64,000 bases of DNA from positions 264,290 through 328,289 of the forward strand of contig NW_026614232.1 in assembly GCF_026230105.1 (NCBI RefSeq), in the 5' to 3' direction. Source of the stretch: Diorhabda sublineata. Taxonomy: Eukaryota > Arthropoda > Insecta > Coleoptera > Chrysomelidae. The position numbers and the translations under genes are program-made. The notes beneath the pieces were generated by a model that was not told the DNA's origin, searched no databases, and worked only from the letters and a program-made list of their open reading frames with translations. Shown here in pieces: positions 33,920-48,062 of the stretch (the first letter of the stretch is position 1; the number at the start of each line of letters is the position of its first letter).

Positions 33920-35308
33920 TAAGTATAACACATCTACTATATTGACCGAAAATTTTTTATTTTATTTACTTAAATGGTAACATCGACAAAAAAAAAAAAA
34001 AAAAAAAAAACGGTTCTTTTCAGAACCACAATACTACTTTTTTTTATTTATATGATATATGATAACAACGAACGAACGACTGACTGACTTTAATTCAATT
34101 GATATTCCACTTAACTGAAAATTATGTATATATATATATATATATATATATAAAAACTTTCTAACGTCGCTTTTGTTTAAAAAAGTTTCATATACTAATT
34201 CACTGTCGGCTAAAGGCAAAAAAAAACCCGACCGTCGGTAAGATAAAACATACAAAGCGGTTGGTCGGTTGCCGTTGTCAAAGTAGTTTTTGTGGCGTCT
34301 TTGAAATTATGTTATAAACACTTTCTTTTTCTTTTCAAATTGGTTTGAAATTTTAAATAAAATATGTTCATTTCCTAAAATAATATACTATACAATGTAA
34401 AAAAGAATAAAAAATGTCGGATAAAATATTAAATATTGTAATAGACAGACATAGTTGCGAATAGAGCGAAGTAGCTCGTTCAAAGAAAATTTAATCAGTC
34501 AATCAATTTATTGTAATAATTATAATTTGCTACTACCACTCACCCACCATTCGATATCTAAAATGAAATATACGCGGGTTCCAATATTGAAATTTGATAT
34601 TTTTCTTATATTTAGTATGTCGGAACACATTGTTATTGAAAAATACTCATAATAATATATTAGTTGGGAACATATAGTAGAAACGTGTCGCGTAAATCAG
34701 GGTAGACATGTCACCGTTCAAATGATAATTGCGGTATTATTTCAATTCGTTTTGATATTTTTAAATATTGGTCATTATTGTGAATAGACACGTTTCTCTT
34801 TACCTTCATTGTATTTTAAGAAGGACTTTTATTTAATTTCGAAATTATATCTAAAGTGCTAAGCATCGACGGAAATAAATTTTTAACCATTTTTAAGTGG
34901 TACTTTTTTTTAATAACAAACGTTGTTAGCAATTATTAAATTATAGTAAAACTTCGGCGAAAGTTCGAAGTATACCTTAGTTAGTTATTTGTCAATTTTT
35001 TTCATTACATTCGATTCGAAAATCTCGAAGAAACCAAGGTTTTTGAGGTTGGTTTGGTTTATGAGGTTCGTTTTTTAACTTAGTTCTATTCGTTCGTTCA
35101 GTCTTCCGTCCGCTTTATTTGAATGACTCCTCTTGTAACTCATTACACGCGAAAAATTAAAAGTCTTTTATACTTTTAAGTATATAGAGAGGTGAAATTT
35201 TTTAAAACTAAATATAAAAGTACATCCAATATTTTTTTTTTTTTTTTATATCAGTTTAGTGTAGTTTATCGACGATATAATAACTCTCAAGGTTGTTTGT
35301 TAGTAGTT
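33920..35308. other. H2B-H1 spacer with H1 promoter (unit D)
   Basis: Short (TA)n, about 34127-34153, a form shared with units E and F. Candidate H1 TATAAAA at 35213-35219. Confidence 0.7.
34012..34027 (+). terminator. H2B histone 3' stem-loop (unit D)
   Basis: GGTTCT-TTTC-AGAACC. Confidence 0.95.
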
Positions 35309-36196
35309 ATGGCGGATACAGAAAATCAAACTTCGGTTGTAACCGCAACGTCTGCGTCTAATTCACCGCAGGTTTCGTCGTCTCCAATAAATAAAAAGGA
35401 AAAAAAAGCTAAAAATCCTAGGACCAAACCATCTCATCCACCGACTTCGGAAATGGTAAACAATGCGATCAAAGGTTTAAAGGAACGCGGAGGCTCATCT
35501 TTACAAGCAATTAAAAAGTACATTGCTGCCAATTACAAAGTTGATGCAGAAAAAGTAGCGCCATTCATCAAAAAATATTTGAAAGCATCTGTAGTATCGG
35601 GATCTTTGGTACAAACTAAAGGTAAAGGAGCTTCCGGATCGTTCAAGTTAGCTTCGGCAACTTCGACTGGTGGTACTTCGGCTAAAACGAATGCTATTGA
35701 CAAAAAGAAAAAGAAAACAGCCGCTTCTACTCCAGGCGTAACTAAATCCAAAAAAATTGTAACAGCTGCAAAAAGAAATGCTATTATTGCAGGAGGAGGA
35801 GGAGGAGGAGGAGGAGGAGGAGGAGTGGATAAATCGAAAAGTATTAAGAAATCTAATAAAGGCAAAAAAACGACAGGTACAGCAGCGGCTTCTTTAAAAA
35901 CTTCGACAACAACAACACCAACTACTGATAAGAAAGGCGTTAAAGTTGCCAAAAAAACAGATAAAAAATCTTCGGCTAAAGGAGGAGTCGCCGCCGCCGC
36001 CGCTACCAATACAGCCAGTGCCGCATCATCCGAAATTAAAACGAAGAATCCTACTAAAGCAAAAAAATCTAATAAAGGCAGTCCCACGAAAAAGCCGAAA
36101 GCACCAAAACCGAAAACTGCGAAAGCAGCTGCTAGCAGTTCCTCTCCTAAAGCAAGAAAAGCCGCCGCCGCCGCCGCTCCTAAAAAGAAGAAATAA
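35309..36196 (+). CDS. H1: Linker histone H1 (unit D)
   Basis: 295 residues, glycine run of twelve, same protein as unit C. Stem-loop at 36294. Confidence 0.97.
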   Translation: MADTENQTSVVTATSASNSPQVSSSPINKKEKKAKNPRTKPSHPPTSEMVNNAIKGLKERGGSSLQAIKKYIAANYKVDAEKVAPFIKKYLKASVVSGSLVQTKGKGASGSFKLASATSTGGTSAKTNAIDKKKKKTAASTPGVTKSKKIVTAAKRNAIIAGGGGGGGGGGGVDKSKSIKKSNKGKKTTGTAAASLKTSTTTTPTTDKKGVKVAKKTDKKSSAKGGVAAAAATNTASAASSEIKTKNPTKAKKSNKGSPTKKPKAPKPKTAKAAASSSSPKARKAAAAAAPKKKK

Positions 36197-36293
36197 AAAG
36201 AATATTTTTTTTCTGACAGAAAGATAGTACAACAATCGAGAAGTATTATCGGACTGATGATGGGTACGACGACAATCGACAATAATAACAAAT

Positions 36294-36309
36294 GGCCCTT
36301 GTCAGGGCC
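36294..36309 (+). terminator. H1 histone 3' stem-loop (unit D)
   Basis: GGCCCT-TGTC-AGGGCC. Confidence 0.93.
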
Positions 36310-36593
36310 ACAATTTTTTCATTTATTTATGAAGAAAATGAAAAACAAATAATGTTTGTTTTGATGAAACAAGAATTTTTTGAATTTCGGTTCAATAATT
36401 GATATGTTATGTTATATATAACATTTTCATCGATCGATGTAATGTAGGTTGTTACCACCTTCTAGATTTGTCTCGACCTACCTACGATATAGTAGATCTA
36501 ATCTGTTTTATAAACTTTCAATTATTATATGTCGATATTGTCTAAAATTTGTTAGTTAAAAATAATAATTTTCTCTATCTCGTGCGTGCGTGC

Positions 36594-36644
<51 letters not shown>

Positions 36645-36767
36645 TGCGTGCGTCTTCTTTACCCAATCAACAATCACATCCTTCTTTTATATTTCAATGT
36701 TTTCAAACGAACATCCTATATTTATATCAAAATATTATACTACTATCATAAATGTTAAATTATTTGT

Positions 36768-36783
36768 GGTTCTGAAAAGAACC
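36768..36783 (-). terminator. H3 histone 3' stem-loop (unit D)
   Basis: GGTTCT-TTTC-AGAACC on the minus strand. Confidence 0.95.
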
Positions 36784-36879
36784 GTTTTTACTTACAATAT
36801 ATATATAAAACAAAAAATCTATTATAATCAAATAGATAAAATGTAATTTTATATAAAAAAAAAAAAAAAAAATTTGTAT

Positions 36880-37338
<459 letters not shown>

Positions 37339-37380
37339 CTATAGCAACTCGATAAACACACAATGAATGAGATAAATTTA

Positions 37381-40052
37381 GAGAGAGAGAGAGAGAGATT
37401 CGTTGTGAAAAATTAGGAAGGAAGGGTTTTTTTTTTTTTTTTTTTTGGTAATTTGGTTATGATTTGCATTAGGCCCTGATATAGGAATTTTTTCCTCTGC
37501 AGGGCTGGGTGTGGGGATATTAGTTGGGAAGTGTTTGCTCGGCTGCTACTAGCGGTGCAGTTACTTTTTTTTTTTTTGTTAAGATTTTTTTTTTCTTTTT
37601 TATATTTTTTTTTTTTTTTTTTTTTTGGGGGGGTTTTTTTTTTATATATTTTTTTTGTTTATTTTTTGTTTTTTTTCTTAATCTAATTGGGGGGGGGCGG
37701 GTACAGCTGCGGCTGTATTATTCCCTATCGTCGGACATTTGTCTGGAGAATCGGTTCTCCAGGTTGCAGGGAAACCGCAGAAAACCTGCAACTCCGACGA
37801 TGGATGAAAATGAGGGTGGGTGTTGGGGGTAGGAATTTATCTGATTGATATGGGAGCTATTATTGAGGAAATTGAGGAAGGATGAGGAGGGTCCCTTTCG
37901 CAACGGAATTTTTGATTCTATGGATCGAATCAATTAGAAGGGGCTTGGAGGTCATTTAGGCGGCTTGGAATGGGGGTTATGTCAGTATTGACATAAATGG
38001 CGTTGCTAGGGCTAAACCTACACTTTTTCAGTGGGACGTGTTTGGTTTTTGGGTGAAAGCGAAATGAATGCGGTTACCCACGCCGCTGGTTACGGTACAA
38101 TTATAACCGTAAAAAGGGGGAATGAGGCGTTGTAGCGTTTCGGCTACTAGCGCCCGAGAAGTAGGGATGGCGTTCATTATTGTTGTTGCCAGGATTTCGA
38201 TTAGGATTTTAGTGTCAGTAGACAGGTCGTAAGGGGTTTGAGGTTTTTCTAGGGTGACTGGGGCTGTATCCTGGGGGGCTTTCGGAGTTTCAATCCTTTT
38301 CGGACAGCGGGGGTGGAAGGCGGGGTGAGGTCCGCCGCAATTTTTACAGGTAGGGGAGTTAGCTTTTGGGCATTTTTCTGGCTTGTGACCAGAAGCACCA
38401 CAGGTTGGACAAATAGGTTTGGCATTGCAGGTGTCTGCGGAGTGGCCGGTAGATGAGCAACGGTTGCAGTATTTGGGGACTGCGGGTATGGTGTTTGAAT
38501 TTGAGGCTTCGCAGTAGTGCGGAAGCCCGTGGAAGTTAATACCCTTGGTTAGGGCGTGATGGTAGGCGGTTTCGGAATCTGTAATAATTCGGAACATGGA
38601 TGTGGGTTTATTCGTGGATCTAGCTATAATTCTCCAAGTTTTAAGGACAGGGAATTTCAGGATAGAGAGGATCTCCAGGAACTCTTCTTCGGTGTAGGAT
38701 TGGTCTACATTCTTGCAGACCAGAGAAAAGGTGGTTTTTTTGGTTTTAGTGGTGAGGGGTTTTTGGGCTCTTTGGGGAGGGTTTATCGGGATTACGACGA
38801 TTTTCTCGTCGCCTATGGCGTAACGGATTTTCCTTGCCAACGTTTCGTGATGAAACGTGGAAGGAATTTTGAGGAGGGCGGTTCCATTGGGGTTAGCTTT
38901 GAGAAAGCTCATTTGTCCCCTCAACAGCTCTTGCGTGTTGAGGAGATTGTAGAGCTCTCTCTGTGAGGTATATTTAGTTGGGAGGTTTCTCAAATTGAGT
39001 GTTTGGGTGATGGTTTGTGATTGTTGGTGGGTTTTGGGGGTCTGGGATTGTTGGTGGGTTCTGGGGGTCTGGGGTTGTTGGTGGGTTCTGGGAGTCTGGG
39101 TTTGACTTGGTGCCTGGGGTTTAGTGGTATTTTGGGTATTTTTTTTTGGCTTTTGAGGTATTGAGATTGACTTGGAATTTAGAGGGGGAATTTTGTTTTT
39201 GGGGATCGCGCCTTGTCGGGTATAATCAACACGCTGGGATTTAGAGTTGGACGATTTCTGCGAGACCCTAGAAGCATAGGAATCCGCAGATGGTGCTGGT
39301 GAGGAGCTTCTATTATTCTCGAGTGATTTCCGTTTGATATACTCAATGGCATTACGAATTTGGGTGAATTGATTTGGACTGTACCGCGAGTATTCTGCGA
39401 CCAATTCTGCAAAGGTTTCCTCCTCAGAAGGAGAATTGGGGTTGGTAGGGAGTGGTGGGAATTCATCGATGGTGGAAACAGGTTTACTTCGGGTTTGAAT
39501 GGGGGAACGGGGTACTCGGGGCATTTTCAAAAGTGAAATAGGTGAAATAAAAGATCGATAGAGTCAGATCAAGTGAGGATAAGAAATAAGGATTTCGAGA
39601 ATTGAAATCCTTTGTTAGTACCTAACAAGAGTTGGCTATCAAAGCCGACAGCGGACTCACTGCCGGAGGGAGTTTCCTCCCCGGTTAAAGAATTCCTGAC
39701 CCTTTTGATTGCCTGTTAGTGTTTTATAAAAATGAAAATAATATTCACCTGAAACTGGCTGATCCTAGGACTCACGTTGGTTCTTGAAACACTTGCCCCC
39801 GAAAGGGTTTATTTCATTATAAAAAAAAGCCCCGAAAAGGGCAGGTAGGTAGAGCAACAAAGCCCCGAAAGGGGCATTTTTTGCAATGGTATACACTAAT
39901 AATACGAGTTTCTTTGTCAGCGAGAATTTTTAATCGCAGTAGGCGACCCTGCGTTTACCGGTGTGTTTTCTAAAATAAAACAGTGACCGATTATACAGCA
40001 GTCCTTTAATCCGTACTTGCGACCTTCTCGAAGCGCTCTAAGAAAGCAACTG
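37381..40052 (-). mobile_element. Family M element at the H3 start site (D/E)
   Basis: 2.67 kb, flanked by GAGATAAATTTA at 37369-37380 and 40053-40064. Same structure as the other three; the T-rich block (about 37565-37680 on plus) is longer here. Confidence 0.9.
38028..39530 (-). CDS. Family M ORF1 (D/E)
   Basis: 500 residues, fully open, knuckles intact; protein matches the 26952 copy at every position I compared. Confidence 0.88.
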   Translation of the reverse strand: MKMPRVPRSPIQTRSKPVSTIDEFPPLPTNPNSPSEEETFAELVAEYSRYSPNQFTQIRNAIEYIKRKSLENNRSSSPAPSADSYASRVSQKSSNSKSQRVDYTRQGAIPKNKIPPLNSKSISIPQKPKKNTQNTTKPQAPSQTQTPRTHQQPQTPRTHQQSQTPKTHQQSQTITQTLNLRNLPTKYTSQRELYNLLNTQELLRGQMSFLKANPNGTALLKIPSTFHHETLARKIRYAIGDEKIVVIPINPPQRAQKPLTTKTKKTTFSLVCKNVDQSYTEEEFLEILSILKFPVLKTWRIIARSTNKPTSMFRIITDSETAYHHALTKGINFHGLPHYCEASNSNTIPAVPKYCNRCSSTGHSADTCNAKPICPTCGASGHKPEKCPKANSPTCKNCGGPHPAFHPRCPKRIETPKAPQDTAPVTLEKPQTPYDLSTDTKILIEILATTIMNAIPTSRALVAETLQRLIPPFYGYNCTVTSGVGNRIHFAFTQKPNTSH

Positions 40053-40064
40053 GAGATAAATTTA

Positions 40065-40574
<510 letters not shown>

Positions 40575-40663
40575 TTTTCATTTTTCATATTTGAAGTAGA
40601 AGAATATGTCCTCCATCGCATTCTTCCCATAGCATATGTATATATACAAAAAAAAAAAAAAAC

Positions 40664-40679
40664 GGTTCTTTTCAGAACC
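40664..40679 (+). terminator. H4 histone 3' stem-loop (unit E)
   Basis: GGTTCT-TTTC-AGAACC. Confidence 0.95.
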
Positions 40680-41080
40680 ACAACATATTTTGCTTGAATA
40701 TGAAAATAAAAAAAAAATAAATAACTTACACATTAGTTTGTTCTCTTATATATAAGAACAACCTCGCATTTATTGATACGCACATACATATACACTACAT
40801 ACATACATATAGATAAGAACATAAGCGAGTAGAGGAACTTTTATTTATCTTCATCTCATTATTTGCAATTTTTATTTCTAGTACGAACGTTATTATTAAC
40901 GATGCTGAAAATAATCACATTAACCAACCACAATTCCAGTTATTATTACAGATGATAAGTTTTCTTATATATCAGGACATTTATTTATTTTTTTTTTTAT
41001 CTAACAGTACGTTACACGAGAATCTCTTCTATCTCAACCAAAGAAAATAGAGAAATCAACGAATCAATAAATCTATCTAG

Positions 41081-41141
<61 letters not shown>

Positions 41142-41195
41142 AACTATATTATAATCTCTTTTTTTATATATATATATAAAAATAAAAAAAATTGT

Positions 41196-41211
41196 GGCCC
41201 TTAAAAGGGCC
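41196..41211 (-). terminator. H2A histone 3' stem-loop (unit E)
   Basis: GGCCCT-TTTA-AGGGCC on the minus strand. Confidence 0.9.
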
Positions 41212-41267
41212 GGTTTATGCATATGTATTTCGATAAAATAAAGAAAAATAATATAATTAATAAAGAA

Positions 41268-41642
41268 TTAAGCTTTCTTTTCTGTCTTTTTCGGTAAAAG
41301 TACAGCTTGAATGTTAGGAAGAACACCACCTTGTGCGATGGTTACTCCAGACAACAATTTATTCAATTCTTCATCGTTTCTAATGGCTAATTGTAAATGC
41401 CTTGGAATTATACGGGTCTTTTTGTTATCTCTAGCAGCATTTCCTGCTAATTCGAGTACTTCGGCTGCCAAATATTCCATAACAGCTGCCAAATATACTG
41501 GAGCTCCGGCACCGACTCGTTCTGCATAATTGCCTTTTCTCAACAAACGATGTATACGTCCTACAGGAAATTGTAATCCAGCTCGGTTTGAGCGAGACTT
41601 TGCCTTTCCCTTTACTTTACCACCTTTACCACGTCCAGACAT
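41268..41642 (-). CDS. H2A: Histone H2A (unit E)
   Basis: 124 residues, identical to unit B; promoter uninterrupted. Confidence 0.99.
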   Translation of the reverse strand: MSGRGKGGKVKGKAKSRSNRAGLQFPVGRIHRLLRKGNYAERVGAGAPVYLAAVMEYLAAEVLELAGNAARDNKKTRIIPRHLQLAIRNDEELNKLLSGVTIAQGGVLPNIQAVLLPKKTEKKA

Positions 41643-41957
41643 TTTTTTTTATATATATTTTTCTTTTTCAAAAAAAAAAAAAAATAGAACTGTGTCAATT
41701 GAAAACTATGAAGCGCAACCGATGCGACGAAACTAACTGTTAAACAAAAAATTTACACTCGACCTATCTATTTATATTAACATGCCCTACCAATGAAATT
41801 ATAGCAAATGCGCAAACGTAGAAGGGCGGAGCCTATTAGAATTACGTACGTTGATATAAAAGAGATGGACATAAGTGCTGTTAACTGCTAATTTTACCCA
41901 TTTTTCGATAAAAACGGTACGTCATTCGAGTGTTTTTATTTTATTTCAAGAGAAATA
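41643..41957. promoter_or_regulatory. Divergent H2A/H2B promoter, uninterrupted (unit E)
   Basis: H2B TATA at 41855-41861; empty CTGTTAACTG target downstream. Confidence 0.82.
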
Positions 41958-42329
41958 ATGCCACCAAAAGCTAGCGGAAAGGCAGCGAAAAAAGCCGGAA
42001 AGGCTCAAAAGAATATTTCGAAAGCCGATAAAAAGAAAAAAAGGAGGAGGAAGGAAAGTTATGCTATTTACATTTACAAAGTACTTAAGCAAGTTCATCC
42101 TGATACCGGTATATCGAGTAAAGCTATGAGTATAATGAATAGTTTTGTTAATGATATATTCGAACGAATCGCCGCCGAAGCATCCAGATTGGCTCATTAT
42201 AATAAACGTTCAACAATTACAAGTAGAGAAATTCAAACTGCAGTGAGATTATTGCTTCCCGGAGAATTAGCAAAACACGCAGTCAGTGAAGGAACTAAAG
42301 CCGTTACCAAATATACTAGTTCTAAATAA
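41958..42329 (+). CDS. H2B: Histone H2B (unit E)
   Basis: Intact, normally organised; stem-loop at 42422. Confidence 0.99.
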   Translation: MPPKASGKAAKKAGKAQKNISKADKKKKRRRKESYAIYIYKVLKQVHPDTGISSKAMSIMNSFVNDIFERIAAEASRLAHYNKRSTITSREIQTAVRLLLPGELAKHAVSEGTKAVTKYTSSK

Positions 42330-43718
42330 TAAGTATAACACATCTACTATATTGACCGAAAATTTTTTATTTTATTTACTTAAATGGTAACATCGACAAA
42401 AAAAAAAAAAAAAAAAAAAACGGTTCTTTTCAGAACCACAATACTACTTTTTTTTATTTATATGATATATGATAACAACGAACGAACGACTGACTGACTT
42501 TAATTCAATTGATATTCCACTTAACTGAAAATTATGTATATATATATATATATATATATATAAAAACTTTCTAACGTCGCTTTTGTTTAAAAAAGTTTCA
42601 TATACTAATTCACTGTCGGCTAAAGGCAAAAAAAAACCCGACCGTCGGTAAGATAAAACATACAAAGCGGTTGGTCGGTTGCCGTTGTCAAAGTAGTTTT
42701 TGTGGCGTCTTTGAAATTATGTTATAAACACTTTCTTTTTCTTTTCAAATTGGTTTGAAATTTTAAATAAAATATGTTCATTTCCTAAAATAATATACTA
42801 TACAATGTAAAAAAGAATAAAAAATGTCGGATAAAATATTAAATATTGTAATAGACAGACATAGTTGCGAATAGAGCGAAGTAGCTCGTTCAAAGAAAAT
42901 TTAATCAGTCAATCAATTTATTGTAATAATTATAATTTGCTACTACCACTCACCCACCATTCGATATCTAAAATGAAATATACGCGGGTTCCAATATTGA
43001 AATTTGATATTTTTCTTATATTTAGTATGTCGGAACACATTGTTATTGAAAAATACTCATAATAATATATTAGTTGGGAACATATAGTAGAAACGTGTCG
43101 CGTAAATCAGGGTAGACATGTCACCGTTCAAATGATAATTGCGGTATTATTTCAATTCGTTTTGATATTTTTAAATATTGGTCATTATTGTGAATAGACA
43201 CGTTTCTCTTTACCTTCATTGTATTTTAAGAAGGACTTTTATTTAATTTCGAAATTATATCTAAAGTGCTAAGCATCGACGGAAATAAATTTTTAACCAT
43301 TTTTAAGTGGTACTTTTTTTTAATAACAAACGTTGTTAGCAATTATTAAATTATAGTAAAACTTCGGCGAAAGTTCGAAGTATACCTTAGTTAGTTATTT
43401 GTCAATTTTTTTCATTACATTCGATTCGAAAATCTCGAAGAAACCAAGGTTTTTGAGGTTGGTTTGGTTTATGAGGTTCGTTTTTTAACTTAGTTCTATT
43501 CGTTCGTTCAGTCTTCCGTCCGCTTTATTTGAATGACTCCTCTTGTAACTCATTACACGCGAAAAATTAAAAGTCTTTTATACTTTTAAGTATATAGAGA
43601 GGTGAAATTTTTTAAAACTAAATATAAAAGTACATCCAATATTTTTTTTTTTTTTTTATATCAGTTTAGTGTAGTTTATCGACGATATAATAACTCTCAA
43701 GGTTGTTTGTTAGTAGTT
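42330..43718. other. H2B-H1 spacer with H1 promoter (unit E)
   Basis: Short (TA)n at about 42537-42563; candidate H1 TATAAAA at 43623-43629; very close to unit D. Confidence 0.7.
42422..42437 (+). terminator. H2B histone 3' stem-loop (unit E)
   Basis: GGTTCT-TTTC-AGAACC. Confidence 0.95.
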
Positions 43719-44601
43719 ATGGCGGATACAGAAAATCAAACTTCGGTTGTAACCGCAACGTCTGCGTCTAATTCACCGCAGGTTTCGTCGTCTCCAATAA
43801 ATAAAAAGGAAAAAAAAGCTAAAAATCCTAGGACCAAACCATCTCATCCACCGACTTCGGAAATGGTAAACAATGCGATCAAAGGTTTAAAGGAACGCGG
43901 AGGCTCATCTTTACAAGCAATTAAAAAGTACATTGCTGCCAATTACAAAGTTGATGCAGAAAAAGTAGCGCCATTCATCAAAAAATATTTGAAAGCATCT
44001 GTAGTATCGGGATCTTTGGTACAAACTAAAGGTAAAGGAGCTTCCGGATCGTTCAAGTTAGCTTCGGCAACTTCGACTGGTGGTACTTCGGCTAAAACGA
44101 ATGCTATTGACAAAAAGAAAAAGAAAACAGCCGCTTCTACTCCAGGCGTAACTAAATCCAAAAAAATTGTAACAGCTGCAAAAAGAAATGCTATTATTGC
44201 AGGAGGAGGAGGAGGAGGAGGAGGAGGAGGAGGAGTGGATAAATCGAAAAGTATTAAGAAATCTAATAAAGGCAAAAAAACGACAGGTACAGCAGCGGCT
44301 AAAAACTTCGACAACAACAACACCAACTACTGATAAGAAAGGCGTTAAAGTTGCCAAAAAAACAGATAAAAAATCTTCGGCTAAAGGAGGAGTCGCCGCC
44401 GCCGCCGCTACCAATACAGCCAGTGCCGCATCATCCGAAATTAAAACGAAGAATCCTACTAAAGCAAAAAAATCTAATAAAGGCAGTCCCACGAAAAAGC
44501 CGAAAGCACCAAAACCGAAAACTGCGAAAGCAGCTGCTAGCAGTTCCTCTCCTAAAGCAAGAAAAGCCGCCGCCGCCGCCGCTCCTAAAAAGAAGAAATA
44601 A
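43719..44601 (+). pseudogene. H1: Linker histone H1, frameshifted (unit E)
   Basis: The N-tail and globular domain match the other copies, but five bases (TCTTT) are missing after GCAGCGGCT at 44300/44301. The frame shifts and stops at 44333, leaving a 204-residue product ending NNNTNY without most of the Lys/Ala-rich C-tail. The original frame stays open to 44601, so the lesion is recent. A truncated protein could still bind through its globular domain but would lose the DNA-compacting tail. The site is not a homopolymer, so a sequencing slip is less likely. Confidence 0.88.
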
Positions 44602-44698
44602 AAAGAATATTTTTTTTCTGACAGAAAGATAGTACAACAATCGAGAAGTATTATCGGACTGATGATGGGTACGACGACAATCGACAATAATAACAAAT

Positions 44699-44714
44699 GG
44701 CCCTTGTCAGGGCC
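44699..44714 (+). terminator. H1 histone 3' stem-loop (unit E)
   Basis: GGCCCT-TGTC-AGGGCC, retained behind the frameshifted gene. Confidence 0.93.
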
Positions 44715-45006
44715 ACAATTTTTTCATTTATTTATGAAGAAAATGAAAAACAAATAATGTTTGTTTTGATGAAACAAGAATTTTTTGAATTTCGGTTCAA
44801 TAATTGATATGTTATGTTATATATAACATTTTCATCGATCGATGTAATGTAGGTTGTTACCACCTTCTAGATTTGTCTCGACCTACCTACGATATAGTAG
44901 ATCTAATCTGTTTTATAAACTTTCAATTATTATATGTCGATATTGTCTAAAATTTGTTAGTTAAAAATAATAATTTTCTCTATCTCGTGCGTGCGTGCGT
45001 GCGTGC

Positions 45007-45057
<51 letters not shown>

Positions 45058-45180
45058 TGCGTGCGTCTTCTTTACCCAATCAACAATCACATCCTTCTTT
45101 TATATTTCAATGTTTTCAAACGAACATCCTATATTTATATCAAAATATTATACTACTATCATAAATGTTAAATTATTTGT

Positions 45181-45196
45181 GGTTCTGAAAAGAACC
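45181..45196 (-). terminator. H3 histone 3' stem-loop (unit E)
   Basis: GGTTCT-TTTC-AGAACC on the minus strand. Confidence 0.95.
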
Positions 45197-45292
45197 GTTT
45201 TTACTTACAATATATATATAAAACAAAAAATCTATTATAATCAAATAGATAAAATGTAATTTTATATAAAAAAAAAAAAAAAAAATTTGTAT

Positions 45293-46303
<1,011 letters not shown>

Positions 46304-46392
46304 TTTTCATTTTTCATATTTGAAGTAGAAGAATATGTCCTCCATCGCATTCTTCCCATAGCATATGTATATATACAAAAAAAAAAAAAAAC

Positions 46393-46408
46393 GGTTCTTT
46401 TCAGAACC
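46393..46408 (+). terminator. H4 histone 3' stem-loop (unit F)
   Basis: GGTTCT-TTTC-AGAACC. Confidence 0.95.
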
Positions 46409-46809
46409 ACAACATATTTTGCTTGAATATGAAAATAAAAAAAAAATAAATAACTTACACATTAGTTTGTTCTCTTATATATAAGAACAACCTCGCATTT
46501 ATTGATACGCACATACATATACACTACATACATACATATAGATAAGAACATAAGCGAGTAGAGGAACTTTTATTTATCTTCATCTCATTATTTGCAATTT
46601 TTATTTCTAGTACGAACGTTATTATTAACGATGCTGAAAATAATCACATTAACCAACCACAATTCCAGTTATTATTACAGATGATAAGTTTTCTTATATA
46701 TCAGGACATTTATTTATTTTTTTTTTTATCTAACAGTACGTTACACGAGAATCTCTTCTATCTCAACCAAAGAAAATAGAGAAATCAACGAATCAATAAA
46801 TCTATCTAG

Positions 46810-46873
<64 letters not shown>

Positions 46874-46928
46874 TAACTATATTATAATCTCTTTTTTTAT
46901 ATATATATATAAAAATAAAAAAAATTGT

Positions 46929-46944
46929 GGCCCTTAAAAGGGCC
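46929..46944 (-). terminator. H2A histone 3' stem-loop (unit F)
   Basis: GGCCCT-TTTA-AGGGCC on the minus strand. Confidence 0.9.
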
Positions 46945-47000
46945 GGTTTATGCATATGTATTTCGATAAAATAAAGAAAAATAATATAATTAATAAAGAA

Positions 47001-47375
47001 TTAAGCTTTCTTTTCTGTCTTTTTCGGTAAAAGTACAGCTTGAATGTTAGGAAGAACACCACCTTGTGCGATGGTTACTCCAGACAACAATTTATTCAAT
47101 TCTTCATCGTTTCTAATGGCTAATTGTAAATGCCTTGGAATTATACGGGTCTTTTTGTTATCTCTAGCAGCATTTCCTGCTAATTCGAGTACTTCGGCTG
47201 CCAAATATTCCATAACAGCTGCCAAATATACTGGAGCTCCGGCACCGACTCGTTCTGCATAATTGCCTTTTCTCAACAAACGATGTATACGTCCTACAGG
47301 AAATTGTAATCCAGCTCGGTTTGAGCGAGACTTTGCCTTTCCCTTTACTTTACCACCTTTACCACGTCCAGACAT
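47001..47375 (-). CDS. H2A: Histone H2A (unit F)
   Basis: 124 residues, identical to unit B; promoter uninterrupted. Confidence 0.99.
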   Translation of the reverse strand: MSGRGKGGKVKGKAKSRSNRAGLQFPVGRIHRLLRKGNYAERVGAGAPVYLAAVMEYLAAEVLELAGNAARDNKKTRIIPRHLQLAIRNDEELNKLLSGVTIAQGGVLPNIQAVLLPKKTEKKA

Positions 47376-47690
47376 TTTTTTTTATATATATTTTTCTTTT
47401 TCAAAAAAAAAAAAAAATAGAACTGTGTCAATTGAAAACTATGAAGCGCAACCGATGCGACGAAACTAACTGTTAAACAAAAAATTTACACTCGACCTAT
47501 CTATTTATATTAACATGCCCTACCAATGAAATTATAGCAAATGCGCAAACGTAGAAGGGCGGAGCCTATTAGAATTACGTACGTTGATATAAAAGAGATG
47601 GACATAAGTGCTGTTAACTGCTAATTTTACCCATTTTTCGATAAAAACGGTACGTCATTCGAGTGTTTTTATTTTATTTCAAGAGAAATA
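47376..47690. promoter_or_regulatory. Divergent H2A/H2B promoter, uninterrupted (unit F)
   Basis: H2B TATA at 47588-47594; empty CTGTTAACTG target downstream. Confidence 0.82.
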
Positions 47691-48062
47691 ATGCCACCAA
47701 AAGCTAGCGGAAAGGCAGCGAAAAAAGCCGGAAAGGCTCAAAAGAATATTTCGAAAGCCGATAAAAAGAAAAAAAGGAGGAGGAAGGAAAGTTATGCTAT
47801 TTACATTTACAAAGTACTTAAGCAAGTTCATCCTGATACCGGTATATCGAGTAAAGCTATGAGTATAATGAATAGTTTTGTTAATGATATATTCGAACGA
47901 ATCGCCGCCGAAGCATCCAGATTGGCTCATTATAATAAACGTTCAACAATTACAAGTAGAGAAATTCAAACTGCAGTGAGATTATTGCTTCCCGGAGAAT
48001 TAGCAAAACACGCAGTCAGTGAAGGAACTAAAGCCGTTACCAAATATACTAGTTCTAAATAA
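47691..48062 (+). CDS. H2B: Histone H2B (unit F)
   Basis: Intact, normally organised; stem-loop at 48155. Confidence 0.99.
   Translation: MPPKASGKAAKKAGKAQKNISKADKKKKRRRKESYAIYIYKVLKQVHPDTGISSKAMSIMNSFVNDIFERIAAEASRLAHYNKRSTITSREIQTAVRLLLPGELAKHAVSEGTKAVTKYTSSK

Larger units (their letters stand above)
36197..36879. other. H1-H3 spacer (unit D)
   Basis: Facing stem-loops; short GT/GTGC microsatellite at about 36582-36653. Confidence 0.8.
40575..41267. other. H4-H2A spacer (unit E)
   Basis: (TA)n at about 41084-41138; no gene seen. Confidence 0.8.
44602..45292. other. H1-H3 spacer (unit E)
   Basis: Facing stem-loops; GT/GTGC microsatellite at about 44987-45066. Confidence 0.8.
46304..47000. 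other. H4-H2A spacer (unit F)
   Basis: (TA)n at about 46813-46869; no gene seen. Confidence 0.8.
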
